Source of the DNA: CAVQCJ01 sp963849365
Lineage (GTDB): Bacteria; Actinomycetota; Actinomycetes; Prado026
Length of the DNA: 64,000 bases
Assembly: GCA_963849365.1 (NCBI GenBank)
Contig: CAWKHA010000004.1
Location: 496,001 to 560,000 of the forward strand
Reading direction: 5' to 3'
In this document: positions 48,349-56,845 of the stretch, one piece after another
How the letters are laid out: the number at the start of each line of letters is the position of its first letter
How positions within the stretch are numbered: the first letter of the stretch is position 1
Made by a program: the position numbers and the translations under genes
Notes under the pieces: generated by a model
Seen by the model: only the letters and a program-made list of their open reading frames with translations
The model's database searches: none
Told to the model about the DNA's origin: nothing

Positions 48349-49989
48349 ATGGAGCCGGAGCGGACGGCGGCGGCCGGGGTCCTGGACGTGCTCGCGGCGG
48401 CCGGTGTCCAGGCGGCGTTCGGGCTGCCGGGCGTGCACAACCTCGCCTTCTGGGAGGCGCTCGGACCCGGTCGGCCGCGCATCGTCGGCGTCCGGCACGA
48501 GCAGACCACGGTGTACGCGGCCGACGGGCTGGCCCGCGCGAGCGGTGGCCTCGGGGTCGCGCTGACCACCACCGGACCGGGGGCCGCCAACGCGGTCGCG
48601 GCGTTCGGCGAGGCGGCGGCGAGCGGCTCGCCGGTCGTGCTGATCGCGTCGGAGGTCTCGACGGCGCTGCGCCGGCCGGGGACGCAGCGCGGGATCCTGC
48701 ACGAGATGCCGGACCAGGGGGCGCTGTTCGCGCCGCTGGCGAAGGCCGTCTACCGCCCGACGTCGGCGCTGGCCGCGGTCGAGGCGGTCGCCCGAGCCGC
48801 GGCGTTCGCGATGACCTCGCCGCGCGGGCCGGTGTACGTCGGGATCCCGGTCGACGTCCTCGGCGCCCCGCTCCCGGACGAGGGCCGCCCGCTGCCCTCC
48901 GCCCGGCCGCCCGCCCCGCCGCAGCCGTCGGCGGGTGACGTCGAGGCGGCGCTGCGCGAGCTCGCCGCGTCCGACCGTCCGGTGCTGTGGGTCGGCGGTG
49001 GCGCGGTCCAGTCCGGGGCCGGGGACGCGGTGACCGAGCTCGCCTGGCGGCTGGGCGCGCCGGTGCTGGCGACGTACGCCGGCCGCGGGTTGCTCCCGCC
49101 CGGGCACGCGCTGCTGGTCGACCTGCCGCCGCACGAGCCGGAGGCGGCCGACGTGCTCGCGTCCGGCGACCTGCTCGTCGCGCTCGGCACGGCGTTCGAC
49201 GAGATGACGACCAAGAGCTGGACGCTGGCCCTGCCCCCTCGGCTGCTCGCGGTCAACACCGAGCCCGCACACCTGGCCTCCGGCTACGCCGCGGACGTCG
49301 GGATCGTCGCCGACGTCCGGGCCTGCTGCGACGCGCTGGCGGTGCGGCTGCGAAGTCGCGAGCCGTGGGCGGACTCGGTCTTCCGGCTCGGCCCGGCGGT
49401 ACGCGCGCGGCTGGCGGCCGACCCGGGTACGGCACCCGGCGTCGCGCTGGCCGGGGCGGTCACAGACGCGTGGGGGGCGCGTGGCCCGGTGCTGTGCGAC
49501 ATGGCGGTGGCCGGCTACTGGGTGGGCGGCTACGCATCGATGGCCGCGCCGCGCCGGATGCAGTACCCGGTCGGCTGGGGGACGCTCGGCTACGCCCTGC
49601 CCGCGTCGGTCGGGGCGGCCCTGGCCGGTGCCGGGCCGGTGCTGGTCGTCTGCGGGGACGGCGGCGCGGCCATGGCGGTCGGGGAGCTGGCGACGCTGGC
49701 GCAGGAGCGGCTGCCGGTGACGGTGCTGGTCGTGGACGACGGCGGCTACGGGATGCTGCGCTACGACCAGCAGGTGGCCGGGCACGCCGAGCGCGGGGTG
49801 GACCTGGACGGACCGGACTGGGTGGCGCTGGCGGCGGCGTACGGGATCGGCGCCGAGGTCGCGCCGGACACCGGCACCGGACTGCGCGCCGCCCTGGAGC
49901 GGGCGGCCGGGATGGGCGCGCCGCGGCTGGTGCTCGTGCGAGCCGCGCTGCACCCACCCCGTACGACGTCCCCCCGCTGGACCGAATAG
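48349..49989 (+). CDS. Thiamine diphosphate-dependent enzyme, acetolactate synthase-like
   Basis: The 546-residue protein has all three ThDP-enzyme domains: the PYR domain with catalytic Glu (VRHEQTTVYAADGLAR), the central domain and the PP domain with GDGGAAMAVGELATLAQ and VVDDGGYGMLR. The usual Asn of the metal motif is Asp here. It could be an acetolactate synthase-like, oxalyl-CoA or benzoylformate decarboxylase type; no small regulatory subunit gene is nearby, which argues against ILV synthase. The ATG at 48349 has GATGAT six bases upstream. Confidence 0.87.
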   Translation: MEPERTAAAGVLDVLAAAGVQAAFGLPGVHNLAFWEALGPGRPRIVGVRHEQTTVYAADGLARASGGLGVALTTTGPGAANAVAAFGEAAASGSPVVLIASEVSTALRRPGTQRGILHEMPDQGALFAPLAKAVYRPTSALAAVEAVARAAAFAMTSPRGPVYVGIPVDVLGAPLPDEGRPLPSARPPAPPQPSAGDVEAALRELAASDRPVLWVGGGAVQSGAGDAVTELAWRLGAPVLATYAGRGLLPPGHALLVDLPPHEPEAADVLASGDLLVALGTAFDEMTTKSWTLALPPRLLAVNTEPAHLASGYAADVGIVADVRACCDALAVRLRSREPWADSVFRLGPAVRARLAADPGTAPGVALAGAVTDAWGARGPVLCDMAVAGYWVGGYASMAAPRRMQYPVGWGTLGYALPASVGAALAGAGPVLVVCGDGGAAMAVGELATLAQERLPVTVLVVDDGGYGMLRYDQQVAGHAERGVDLDGPDWVALAAAYGIGAEVAPDTGTGLRAALERAAGMGAPRLVLVRAALHPPRTTSPRWTE

Positions 49990-50132
49990 CCCCACCCCAC
50001 CCCACCCCACCTCCCGCGTGATCATGAGAGATGTGCGCGAGAACGTCGCAGAACAGAACACATCTCTCATGATCACGCGGGGGGTTGGGCGCGGGGGGTT
50101 GGGCGCGGGAGGTGGGGTGAGGTGGGGTGGGG
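49990..50132. repeat. Palindrome family 2, copy H: 143-bp two-layer inverted repeat
   Basis: The inner stem 50013-50035 pairs perfectly with 50059-50081 (23 bp, containing TGATCATGAGAGATGTG). An outer C-rich arm 49990-50017 (CCCCA units) pairs with the G-rich 50105-50132 with one mismatch. The two layers are separated on the right only, by two tandem copies of CGCGGGGGGTTGGG (50076-50103). It begins directly after the stop codon of the ThDP enzyme gene. The G-rich side could also form a quadruplex. Confidence 0.9.
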
Positions 50133-50159
50133 GACGCGGGGTCCGGGGGGCGCCGCGGG

Positions 50160-50165
50160 TAGCCT
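50160..50165 (+). promoter_or_regulatory. -10 box of a predicted leaderless EamA promoter
   Basis: TAGCCT followed by six bases and the GTG at 50172. No ribosome binding site is visible. Confidence 0.5.
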
Positions 50166-50171
50166 CCACGG

Positions 50172-51125
50172 GTGGTCGAGGGGCTGGTGCCGGTCGCCGT
50201 ACAGGTCCAGCCGGACCGCCGGGCCCGAACCGGTTACGTCATGGTCGTCGCGGCCGCGCTGCTGTGGGCCGTCAACGGAACTGTCTCGAAGGTGATGCTG
50301 ATCGGCGGGATGCCCAGCGCCGACCTCGCCGAGCTGCGGGCCACCGGAGCCTTCGCCTGCCTGCTGGCCATCGTGCTCGCGACCGCACCGCGCACGCTGC
50401 GCATGACCCGGCGCGAGCTGCCGGCCGTCGCGGTGTACGGCCTCGTCGGCTTCGTCTTCGTCCAGCTGCTGTACTTCGTCGCCATCAAGCGGCTCGAGGT
50501 CGGGATCGCGCTGCTCATCGAGTTCACCGCCCCGGTGTTCGTCGCGCTGTGGGCGCGGTTCGTGCTGCACGAGCCGGTGCGCGGGCGGGTCTGGGCCGCG
50601 CTGGCGCTGTCCGTCGGCGGGCTGTCGCTGGTCGCGCAGGTCTGGCAGGGCGGGACGCTGAACGGCATCGGCGTGCTCGCGGCCTTCGGCGCCGCGGTGT
50701 CGCTGGCGGTGTACTTCCTCCTCGGCGAGCACAACGTCGGCCGGCGCAACCCGGTGTCGCTGACCTGCCTGGCGTTCGGCTTCACCACGCTGTTCTGGGC
50801 CGTCGCCAGGCCCTGGTGGCGCTTCCCGTACGACCTGCTCGGGCAGGACGTCTCGCTGCTCGGCAACTTCGCGTCGCACCAGCTGCCGATGTGGGTGCTG
50901 GCCGCGTGGCTGATCCTGCTGGGCACCGTGGCGCCGTTCACGCTCAGCATCGGAGCGCTGCGGCACCTGCGGGCGGCCCAGGTCGGGTTGGTCGGGATGG
51001 TCGAGCCGGTCGCCGCGTCGGTCGTGGCGTACTGGTGGCTGGGCGAGCAGCTCGGCGTGGTGCAGATCGTCGGCGGGGCGGTCGTGCTCCTCGGCGTCGT
51101 CCTGGCCGAGACCGCCCGCCGCTGA
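50172..51125 (+). CDS. EamA/DMT family transporter
   Basis: The 317-residue integral membrane protein has ten predicted helices in two EamA repeats (VMVVAAALLWAVNGTVSKVM and the second half from about 165, GIGVLAAFGAAVSLAVYFLL). The late VGMVEPVAASVVAYWWLGEQL is the typical EamA signature. Members export amino acids or metabolites; the substrate is not known. The GTG follows a -10 box by six bases and the gene is probably monocistronic. Confidence 0.9.
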   Translation: MVEGLVPVAVQVQPDRRARTGYVMVVAAALLWAVNGTVSKVMLIGGMPSADLAELRATGAFACLLAIVLATAPRTLRMTRRELPAVAVYGLVGFVFVQLLYFVAIKRLEVGIALLIEFTAPVFVALWARFVLHEPVRGRVWAALALSVGGLSLVAQVWQGGTLNGIGVLAAFGAAVSLAVYFLLGEHNVGRRNPVSLTCLAFGFTTLFWAVARPWWRFPYDLLGQDVSLLGNFASHQLPMWVLAAWLILLGTVAPFTLSIGALRHLRAAQVGLVGMVEPVAASVVAYWWLGEQLGVVQIVGGAVVLLGVVLAETARR

Positions 51126-51200
51126 ACGTTCACCCGGCCGTCGCCTGCGGATCGGCGGCCGGGGCCCCCGATCCGTGGGCAACCGGGCCAGGATGGGCGG

Positions 51201-53888
51201 GTGACCGCCGAGCAGCAGCGCATGGCCACCGTCGGGCATCCCGAGGAAGGCCTGGAGTACGCCGGCCCCTGGTACACCTGGGGCCCCTACCTCAGCGAGC
51301 GCGCGTGGGGCACCGTGCGCGAGGACTACAGCGCCGACGGCGACGCCTGGCGCTTCTTCCCGCACGAGCACGCCCGCTCCCGCGCGTACCGCTGGAGCGA
51401 GGACGGCCTGGCCGGGCTGAGCACCCTGCACCAGGACCTGTGCCTGGGCCTGGCACTGTGGAACGGCCGGGACCCGATCCTCAAGGAGCGCCTGTTCGGG
51501 CTCACCGGCCACGAGGGCAACCACGGCGAGGACGCCAAGGAGTACTGGTGGTACCTCGACGCCACCCCGAGCCACTCGTGGCTGCGCTGGCGCTACCACT
51601 ACCCGCAGGCCGCCTACCCGTACCAGGACCTGGTCGAGGAGAACGCCCGCCGCGGCCGGGACCAGCCCGAGTACGAGCTTTTCGACACCGGCGTCTTCGA
51701 CGACGACCGGTACTGGGCCGTCGAGGTCAGCTACGCCAAGAACGGCCCGACCGACGTGCTCATGCAGATCGACGTCACCAACGAAGGCCCGGACGACGAC
51801 ACGCTGCACGTGCTCCCGACGCTGTGGTTCCGGGACATCTGGACGTGGGACACGAAGTACAGCGAGCCGGTGCTGCGCTGGGAGAACGGCGACCTGCTCG
51901 CCGAGCACGAGCGGGCCGGGGTGTACCGGTTCGCGGCGGCGCCCGGACCGGACGGCAGCGCGCCGGCGCCGCTGTTCTGCGAGAACGCCACGAACACCGA
52001 GCGACTGTTCGGCCAGCCGAACACGACCCCGTACCCGAAGGACGGGATCAACGACCACGTCGTCGCCGGGGCAGCGACGGTCAACCCGGCCCGCACCGGT
52101 ACGAAGGCGGCGTGGTGGTACCGGGTGCCGGTACCGGCCGGGCAGACCGTCCGGCTGCGGCTGCGGCTGTATGCGCCGACCTCGGGCGACGAGCCCGACC
52201 CGCTGTGGTCCGGCTCCGCGTTCGACGCGACCATGCGGCTGCGCCGCGCCGAGGCCGACGAGTACTACGCCGGGATCGCACCCCCCGGCACGTCCCCGGA
52301 GCGGGCGGCCGTGATGCGCGCGGCGTTCGCCGGGATGGTGTGGGGCAAGCAGTTCTACCGGTACGACGTACCGCGCTGGCTGGACGGCGACCCGTCCGAG
52401 CCGGCGCCGCCACCGGGCCACGCGAGCGTGCGCAACGCCCGATGGCGACACTTCGACGCGTACGACATCCTGTCGATGCCGGACCCGTGGGAGTACCCGT
52501 GGTTCGCCGCCTGGGACCTCGCCTTCCACACGGTGACGCTCGCGCACATCGACCCGGCCTTCGCGAAGTACCAGCTGGTGCTGCTGTGCCGTGAGTGGTT
52601 CATGCATCCCGGCGGGGGGCTGCCCGCGTACGAGTGGTCGTTCGACGACGTCAACCCGCCGGTGCACGCGTGGGCCGCGCTCAAGGTGTTCCAGATCGAC
52701 GCGGCCGCGACAGGCCGGCCGGACTACCAGTTCCTCGAGCGGGTGTTCACGAAGCTGCTGCTGAACTTCACCTGGTGGGTCAACCTCGAGGACCCCGACG
52801 GCAACAGTGTCTTCGAGGGCGGCTTCCTGGGGCTGGACAACATCGGTCCGGTGGACCGCTCGCACCTGCCGCCGGGCTGCCGCCTCGAGCAGACCGACGG
52901 CACGGCCTGGATGGCGTTCTACGCGCTGTCGATGCTGGGCGCCGCACTCGTGCTGGCCGAGCACGACGAGGTGTACGAGGACATCGCGACCAAGTTCTTC
53001 GAACACTTCGCGACGATCACCGACGGCATGGCCGCCGGCGGTCTGTGGGACCCTGCCGACGGGTTCTTCTACGACCAGCTGCTGACGCCGGACGGGCGGC
53101 ATGTGCCGCTGCGGGTGAAGTCGCTGGTCGGCGTCATCCCGGTGCTCGCGGCGGTGTCGATCTCGGAGTCGATGGCGGCACCGCCCGCGCGGCTGCGCAA
53201 GCGGTTCGCGGACTTCCTCGCCCGGCGCGGCATCGACGAGACGGACATGGACCGCTGCGGCTTCGTCACCACGGCGCCGCACACCAAGCGCATCATGCTC
53301 ACCGTGGTGGACCCGGTCCGGCTGCGGCGGGTGCTGGTCGAGGTCCTCGACACCGAGGGCATGCTCTCCCCGCACGGCATCCGTTCGGTGTCGCGGCGGC
53401 ACCTGGCCGAGCCGTTCTCCGTGCAGGTGGACGGCCAGTCGTTCGAGGTCGGCTACGAGCCGGCCGAGGCGACCAGCTACCTGTACGGCGGCAACTCGAA
53501 CTGGCGGGGGCCGGTGTGGTTCCCCATCAACTACCTCGTGATCGAGGCGCTGCAGCGCTACGACCGCTACCTGGGGCCGTCGTTCACCGTGGAGTTCCCG
53601 ACCGGGTCGGGCCGTGAGCTGACGCTCGGCGAAGTGGCCCACGAGCTGCGCGAGCGGCTCATCGGGCTGTTCCTGCCGGGGGCGGACGGGCGGCGCCCGA
53701 TCGACGGGGAGTCGGGGCCGTTCGGCGTGGACCCGCGCTGGTCGGCGCCGGTGTTCAACGAGTACTTCGACGGTGAGAGCGGCCGTGGGCTGGGCGCCTC
53801 GCACCAGACCGGCTGGACCGGGCTGGTCGCCGACCTGATCCGCGGCCTCCCCGTGCGTCCGGCACCTCCGCCCCCGCCGTCCCGCTGA
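51201..53888 (+). CDS. GH63-like glucosidase (MGH1-like glycoside hydrolase)
   Basis: The 895-residue protein is a large (alpha/alpha)6-barrel glycosidase of the GH63/mannosylglycerate hydrolase-like group. Recognisable segments are YAGPWYTWGPYLSERAWGTV at the start, the catalytic-domain motif AYEWSFDDVNPPVHAWA, GGFLGLDNIGPVDRS and YGGNSNWRGPVWFPINYLVI. It probably acts on an alpha-glucoside such as a compatible solute or glycogen-like chain in the cytoplasm, since no signal peptide is seen. CAGGAT lies six bases before the GTG. No other sugar gene is adjacent. Confidence 0.85.
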   Translation: MTAEQQRMATVGHPEEGLEYAGPWYTWGPYLSERAWGTVREDYSADGDAWRFFPHEHARSRAYRWSEDGLAGLSTLHQDLCLGLALWNGRDPILKERLFGLTGHEGNHGEDAKEYWWYLDATPSHSWLRWRYHYPQAAYPYQDLVEENARRGRDQPEYELFDTGVFDDDRYWAVEVSYAKNGPTDVLMQIDVTNEGPDDDTLHVLPTLWFRDIWTWDTKYSEPVLRWENGDLLAEHERAGVYRFAAAPGPDGSAPAPLFCENATNTERLFGQPNTTPYPKDGINDHVVAGAATVNPARTGTKAAWWYRVPVPAGQTVRLRLRLYAPTSGDEPDPLWSGSAFDATMRLRRAEADEYYAGIAPPGTSPERAAVMRAAFAGMVWGKQFYRYDVPRWLDGDPSEPAPPPGHASVRNARWRHFDAYDILSMPDPWEYPWFAAWDLAFHTVTLAHIDPAFAKYQLVLLCREWFMHPGGGLPAYEWSFDDVNPPVHAWAALKVFQIDAAATGRPDYQFLERVFTKLLLNFTWWVNLEDPDGNSVFEGGFLGLDNIGPVDRSHLPPGCRLEQTDGTAWMAFYALSMLGAALVLAEHDEVYEDIATKFFEHFATITDGMAAGGLWDPADGFFYDQLLTPDGRHVPLRVKSLVGVIPVLAAVSISESMAAPPARLRKRFADFLARRGIDETDMDRCGFVTTAPHTKRIMLTVVDPVRLRRVLVEVLDTEGMLSPHGIRSVSRRHLAEPFSVQVDGQSFEVGYEPAEATSYLYGGNSNWRGPVWFPINYLVIEALQRYDRYLGPSFTVEFPTGSGRELTLGEVAHELRERLIGLFLPGADGRRPIDGESGPFGVDPRWSAPVFNEYFDGESGRGLGASHQTGWTGLVADLIRGLPVRPAPPPPPSR

Positions 53889-53948
53889 CCCCCCGGTCCC
53901 CCTGACCGCCGCCGCGACTTGCAGGGGTGGCGGTGCCAGGATGCCCGC

Positions 53949-54827
53949 GTGGACAACCAGACTCCGGCCGCCGGTTCGGTCGAGCCGGTCGAGCCGGTCG
54001 AGCCGGCACCCCGTCGCACCGGCGGCGCGCGCGAGTTGCTGGAGGGCAGCGTCCTCGGGGAGTTCGGGTCGGAGGTGGCGCGGACCAGGCTGCTCGACCT
54101 CGCGTACACCCTGTCGGCCCAGGCCTTCGTCGCGCTGATCCCGCTGGTCCTCGTCGTCACCGGCGTGTTCACCGGCGCCGACGACGACGCCCTCGTGGCC
54201 AGGGAGCTGGCCGACCGGTTCGGCCTGGCCGGCGCCGCCCGGGTGGCCATGAACCAGCTGTTCCAGACCCCCGGAGCCGGATCGGGCGTCTACTGGACCG
54301 GTCTGCTCATCACGCTCTACTCGGCGTACGTGCTGTCCCGCCGCGTCGGCCGTGCGTACGCCCTGCTCTGGGACGTCCGCGCCCTCCCGGTGTCCCAGCA
54401 GTGGTGGCGGGGACTGTCGTGGATCGCCATCCAGGTCACGATGGTCCTGCTCGTCTCCGGGCTGCGGTCCTTCGGCCGGGACCACGGCACCACGCTGGAG
54501 ATCGTGGCGCTGGTGCTGCTCATGGCCGTCTGGGGCGGCAGCGAGTACGCGGCACAGCTGCTCCTGACAGCCGGTCAGGTCGCGCGCCAGCGGCTGCTGG
54601 TCGCGGCCGGGCTCGTGTCGCTGGGGCGGCTCGGGGTCGGGATCTGGTCGGCGGTGTTCCTGCCGAACTCGCTGGCACGACAGGCCGAGCAGTACGGGTC
54701 GATCGGCGTCGTGTTCGGCCTGTTCACCTGGATCCTCGCCAGCGTGCTGGTGCTGCTCGTCATGACGTTGCTGGCGGCGGTGCTGACGCGCCGTCCGGTG
54801 GCGACATGGCTGCGTGCGCCGGCCTGA
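53949..54827 (+). CDS. YihY/virulence factor BrkB family membrane protein
   Basis: The 292-residue protein starts with a short Pro/Glu repeat (SVEPVEPVEP, from 9-bp units) and has about six membrane helices with the family pattern YTLSAQAFVALIPLVLVVTG at the first. YihY proteins were once called RNase BN but have no proven nuclease activity; some affect membrane or wall homeostasis. The GTG at 53949 is preceded by CAGGAT at six bases. Its last 68 bases overlap the convergent PAP2 gene. Confidence 0.85.
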   Translation: MDNQTPAAGSVEPVEPVEPAPRRTGGARELLEGSVLGEFGSEVARTRLLDLAYTLSAQAFVALIPLVLVVTGVFTGADDDALVARELADRFGLAGAARVAMNQLFQTPGAGSGVYWTGLLITLYSAYVLSRRVGRAYALLWDVRALPVSQQWWRGLSWIAIQVTMVLLVSGLRSFGRDHGTTLEIVALVLLMAVWGGSEYAAQLLLTAGQVARQRLLVAAGLVSLGRLGVGIWSAVFLPNSLARQAEQYGSIGVVFGLFTWILASVLVLLVMTLLAAVLTRRPVATWLRAPA

Positions 54828-55455
54828 GGAACACCACGGCGAGCAGGCAGACGATCACTGTCCCGAGCAGCCACCCGGCGATCACGTCGGTCAGCCAGTG
54901 CATGCGCAGGTACAGCCGGGTCACGCCGATCAGCGCCGAGAAGGCGGCCATCGCCGCCCACGCCCAGTGAAGGCCCGTGCGGGTGATTACCGGTGACGCG
55001 AGCAGCACCAGCGTGCCGCTCAGCACCACCGCGGTCGTGGCGTGGCCCGACGGGTACGACGTACCGCCGTCCCCGAACGAGCCCACCGCGAACGGGATCC
55101 GTGAGCGCGCGATGACCTGCTTGCCGGTGCCCACCGTCGCGATCAGCAGGGCGACCGCCGTGCCCCCGAGCCACACGGGGGCCCACGACCGGCGCCGGAA
55201 CGCCACAGCCGCGGACACCACCAGCAGCGCGATCGAGCCGAACAGGAAGTCGCCCGCCCAGGTGATGTTCTGGAACACCTCGACCAGCCAGTGCCGGCGG
55301 ATGTGGTTCACCAGGTCAAGCGCGCGCACGTCGACGCGCAGCACCCGGCCCACGCGGTGGATGGCGACGGTGAGGGCGACGAGGCCGGCGAAGCTGACGG
55401 CTGCGGTCCACAGCGCCGCGACGACCCAGCGCGGACGTGGGTTCGCGACGGGCAC
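54760..55455 (-). CDS. PAP2-family phosphatase
   Basis: The 231-residue membrane protein has about six helices and the three PAP2 motifs: GKQVIARSRIP (KxxxxxxRP-like), SYPSGHATTA and RLYLRMHWLTDVIAG with the catalytic His. It would dephosphorylate a lipid such as phosphatidic acid or undecaprenyl diphosphate on the outer face. The catalytic residues are intact. Its C-terminal coding part overlaps that of the YihY gene, so the two C-termini come from opposite strands of the same 68 bases. Confidence 0.9.
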   Translation of the reverse strand: MPVANPRPRWVVAALWTAAVSFAGLVALTVAIHRVGRVLRVDVRALDLVNHIRRHWLVEVFQNITWAGDFLFGSIALLVVSAAVAFRRRSWAPVWLGGTAVALLIATVGTGKQVIARSRIPFAVGSFGDGGTSYPSGHATTAVVLSGTLVLLASPVITRTGLHWAWAAMAAFSALIGVTRLYLRMHWLTDVIAGWLLGTVIVCLLAVVFLRPAHAAMSPPDGASAPPPATS

Positions 55456-55464
55456 GCGGCGAGG

Positions 55465-56244
55465 CTACGCGACCTGGAACGAGCGCTTGGACAGGCCGAA
55501 CCAGTAGCCCTCGACCTCGGTGCTCGGCACCGCCTCGGGGTCGTCGGAGGCACCCAGGGTCACGAACATCGGCGCGAGGTGCTCGACGGTCGGGTGCGCG
55601 AACCGCAGGGAGGGCGCGCGGTGGCGGTAGTCGACGAGCTCGTCGACGTCGCCGCGCGTCAGCGCCTCGGCGGCCCAGGCGTCGAACTCGGCCGACCACG
55701 CGGGCGGGGCACCGGCGGGGTCGGTGAAGTCGACGTACGGCAGGCCATGGGTGAGGAAGCCGGAGCCGACGATGAGCACGCCCTCGTCGCGCAGCGGCGC
55801 GATCCGACGCCCGAGGTCGAACAGCCGCACCGGGTCCAGCGTCGGCATCGAGATCTGCAGCACCGGGACGTCCGCCTCCGGGTACATCACCGTCAGCGGG
55901 ACGTACGCGCCGTGGTCCAGGCCGCGTTGCGGCTGCTCGGCGACCTCCTCGTGGTCAGGCATCAGCGCGCGGACGCGAGCCGCCAGGTCGGGCGCACCCG
56001 GGGCTCCGTACGTGACCTGGTAGTACTTCAGCGGGAAGCCCCAGAAGTCGTACGTCAACGGCACCGGCGTGGTCGCACCGAGCGTCAGCGGCGCCGACTC
56101 CCAGTGCGCGCTGACCACCAGGACCGCGGTCGGACGCGGGAGCCGGCGGGCCCACGCGGCGAGCTCGCCCGGCCAGACCGGGTCGTCGACGAGCGGCGGC
56201 GCGCCGTGGCCGAGGTAGATGGCCGGCATGCGCTGCGACGTCAC
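55465..56244 (-). CDS. Class III extradiol ring-cleavage dioxygenase (DODA type)
   Basis: The 259-residue protein has the DODA/LigB-like pattern: YLGHGAPPL with the first metal His near the start, VVSAHWESAPLT with the second, DHGAYVPLTVMYPEADVPV and GSGFLTHGLPY. It is predicted to open catechol rings using Fe(II) or Zn. I took the GTG at 56244 (VTSQRMPAIYL), which has GAGGAT six bases upstream; the longer frame adds only low-complexity residues. No other aromatic-degradation gene is adjacent, so the substrate is unknown. Confidence 0.88.
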   Translation of the reverse strand: MTSQRMPAIYLGHGAPPLVDDPVWPGELAAWARRLPRPTAVLVVSAHWESAPLTLGATTPVPLTYDFWGFPLKYYQVTYGAPGAPDLAARVRALMPDHEEVAEQPQRGLDHGAYVPLTVMYPEADVPVLQISMPTLDPVRLFDLGRRIAPLRDEGVLIVGSGFLTHGLPYVDFTDPAGAPPAWSAEFDAWAAEALTRGDVDELVDYRHRAPSLRFAHPTVEHLAPMFVTLGASDDPEAVPSTEVEGYWFGLSKRSFQVA

Positions 56245-56299
56245 GCGCCCATCCTCGCACCCGTCGCCGGTCGATCCGGCCGCACTCGTCCGCTCTGCC

Positions 56300-56812
56300 T
56301 CAGCCGGGAATCCCGTTCCCGTTGCCGTTCCCGTTGCCGTTGAAGCCGCGCGGCCCGCCCGGGCCGAAGCCGCCACCCTGACCGGGTCCGTTCTGGCACA
56401 GCCGGGACGCGAAGCCGGCGGCGCCGTTGCCCGGTGCGGGAGCGCCGCACGGCAGCGTCCCCTGCTGCGCCATCCGGACCGCGTCGATCAGGGACTCCGG
56501 ACCCGACGGCGCCGTCAGCCGTCCGAGCCCGAAGCCGGCGCCCAGCAGCAGCAGTCCGGCCACGACCGAGCCGGCGACGAGCAGTCCGGTCCGTCCGGCG
56601 CGAGCCGGTGGCGGTGCGGCGGCCACGGCCGAACCGGCGTCGTACGGCGGCGGTGGCGCGAGGGTGGTGGCCGTCCCGTACTGCGGCGGGTAGGGCGCCT
56701 GCGGGTACTGCGGCTGGGCTTCCGGTGGAGTCGGTGGCGGCTGCTGGCCTACCGGAGGCGGCAACGGTTGCGTGGGCTGCTCGGGAACAGCGGGAACGTT
56801 CGGTTCGGTCAC
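56300..56812 (-). CDS. Pro-rich single-pass membrane protein, unknown
   Basis: The 170-residue protein has a Pro/Gln-rich cytoplasmic part (1-72), one helix (about 75-97, LLVAGSVVAGLLLLGAGFGL) and an exported Gly/Asn-rich end (NGNGNGNGNG). I do not recognise a family. It is the last gene on the minus strand of the efflux operon, 34 bases behind the second adaptor, so it may belong to it. The start is a GTG giving MTEPNVPAVPE. Confidence 0.6.
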   Translation of the reverse strand: MTEPNVPAVPEQPTQPLPPPVGQQPPPTPPEAQPQYPQAPYPPQYGTATTLAPPPPYDAGSAVAAAPPPARAGRTGLLVAGSVVAGLLLLGAGFGLGRLTAPSGPESLIDAVRMAQQGTLPCGAPAPGNGAAGFASRLCQNGPGQGGGFGPGGPRGFNGNGNGNGNGIPG

Positions 56813-56845
56813 GTCAGGCTCCTCGGTCTTCGTCGGTGTCCATCA

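Noticed and set aside
46411..50169. A 1252-codon open frame on the minus strand across several genes
   Set aside because: It is a product of very high GC content. Only its last 111 codons make sense (the zinc-finger gene); the rest is antisense to, or out of frame with, the aldehyde dehydrogenase and ThDP enzyme genes and shows no motif.
50073..54485. A 1470-codon minus-strand frame opposite the EamA, GH63 and YihY genes
   Set aside because: Repetitive Arg/Gln/Val/His-rich composition typical of antisense GC-rich DNA, no motifs, and the three plus-strand genes are certain.
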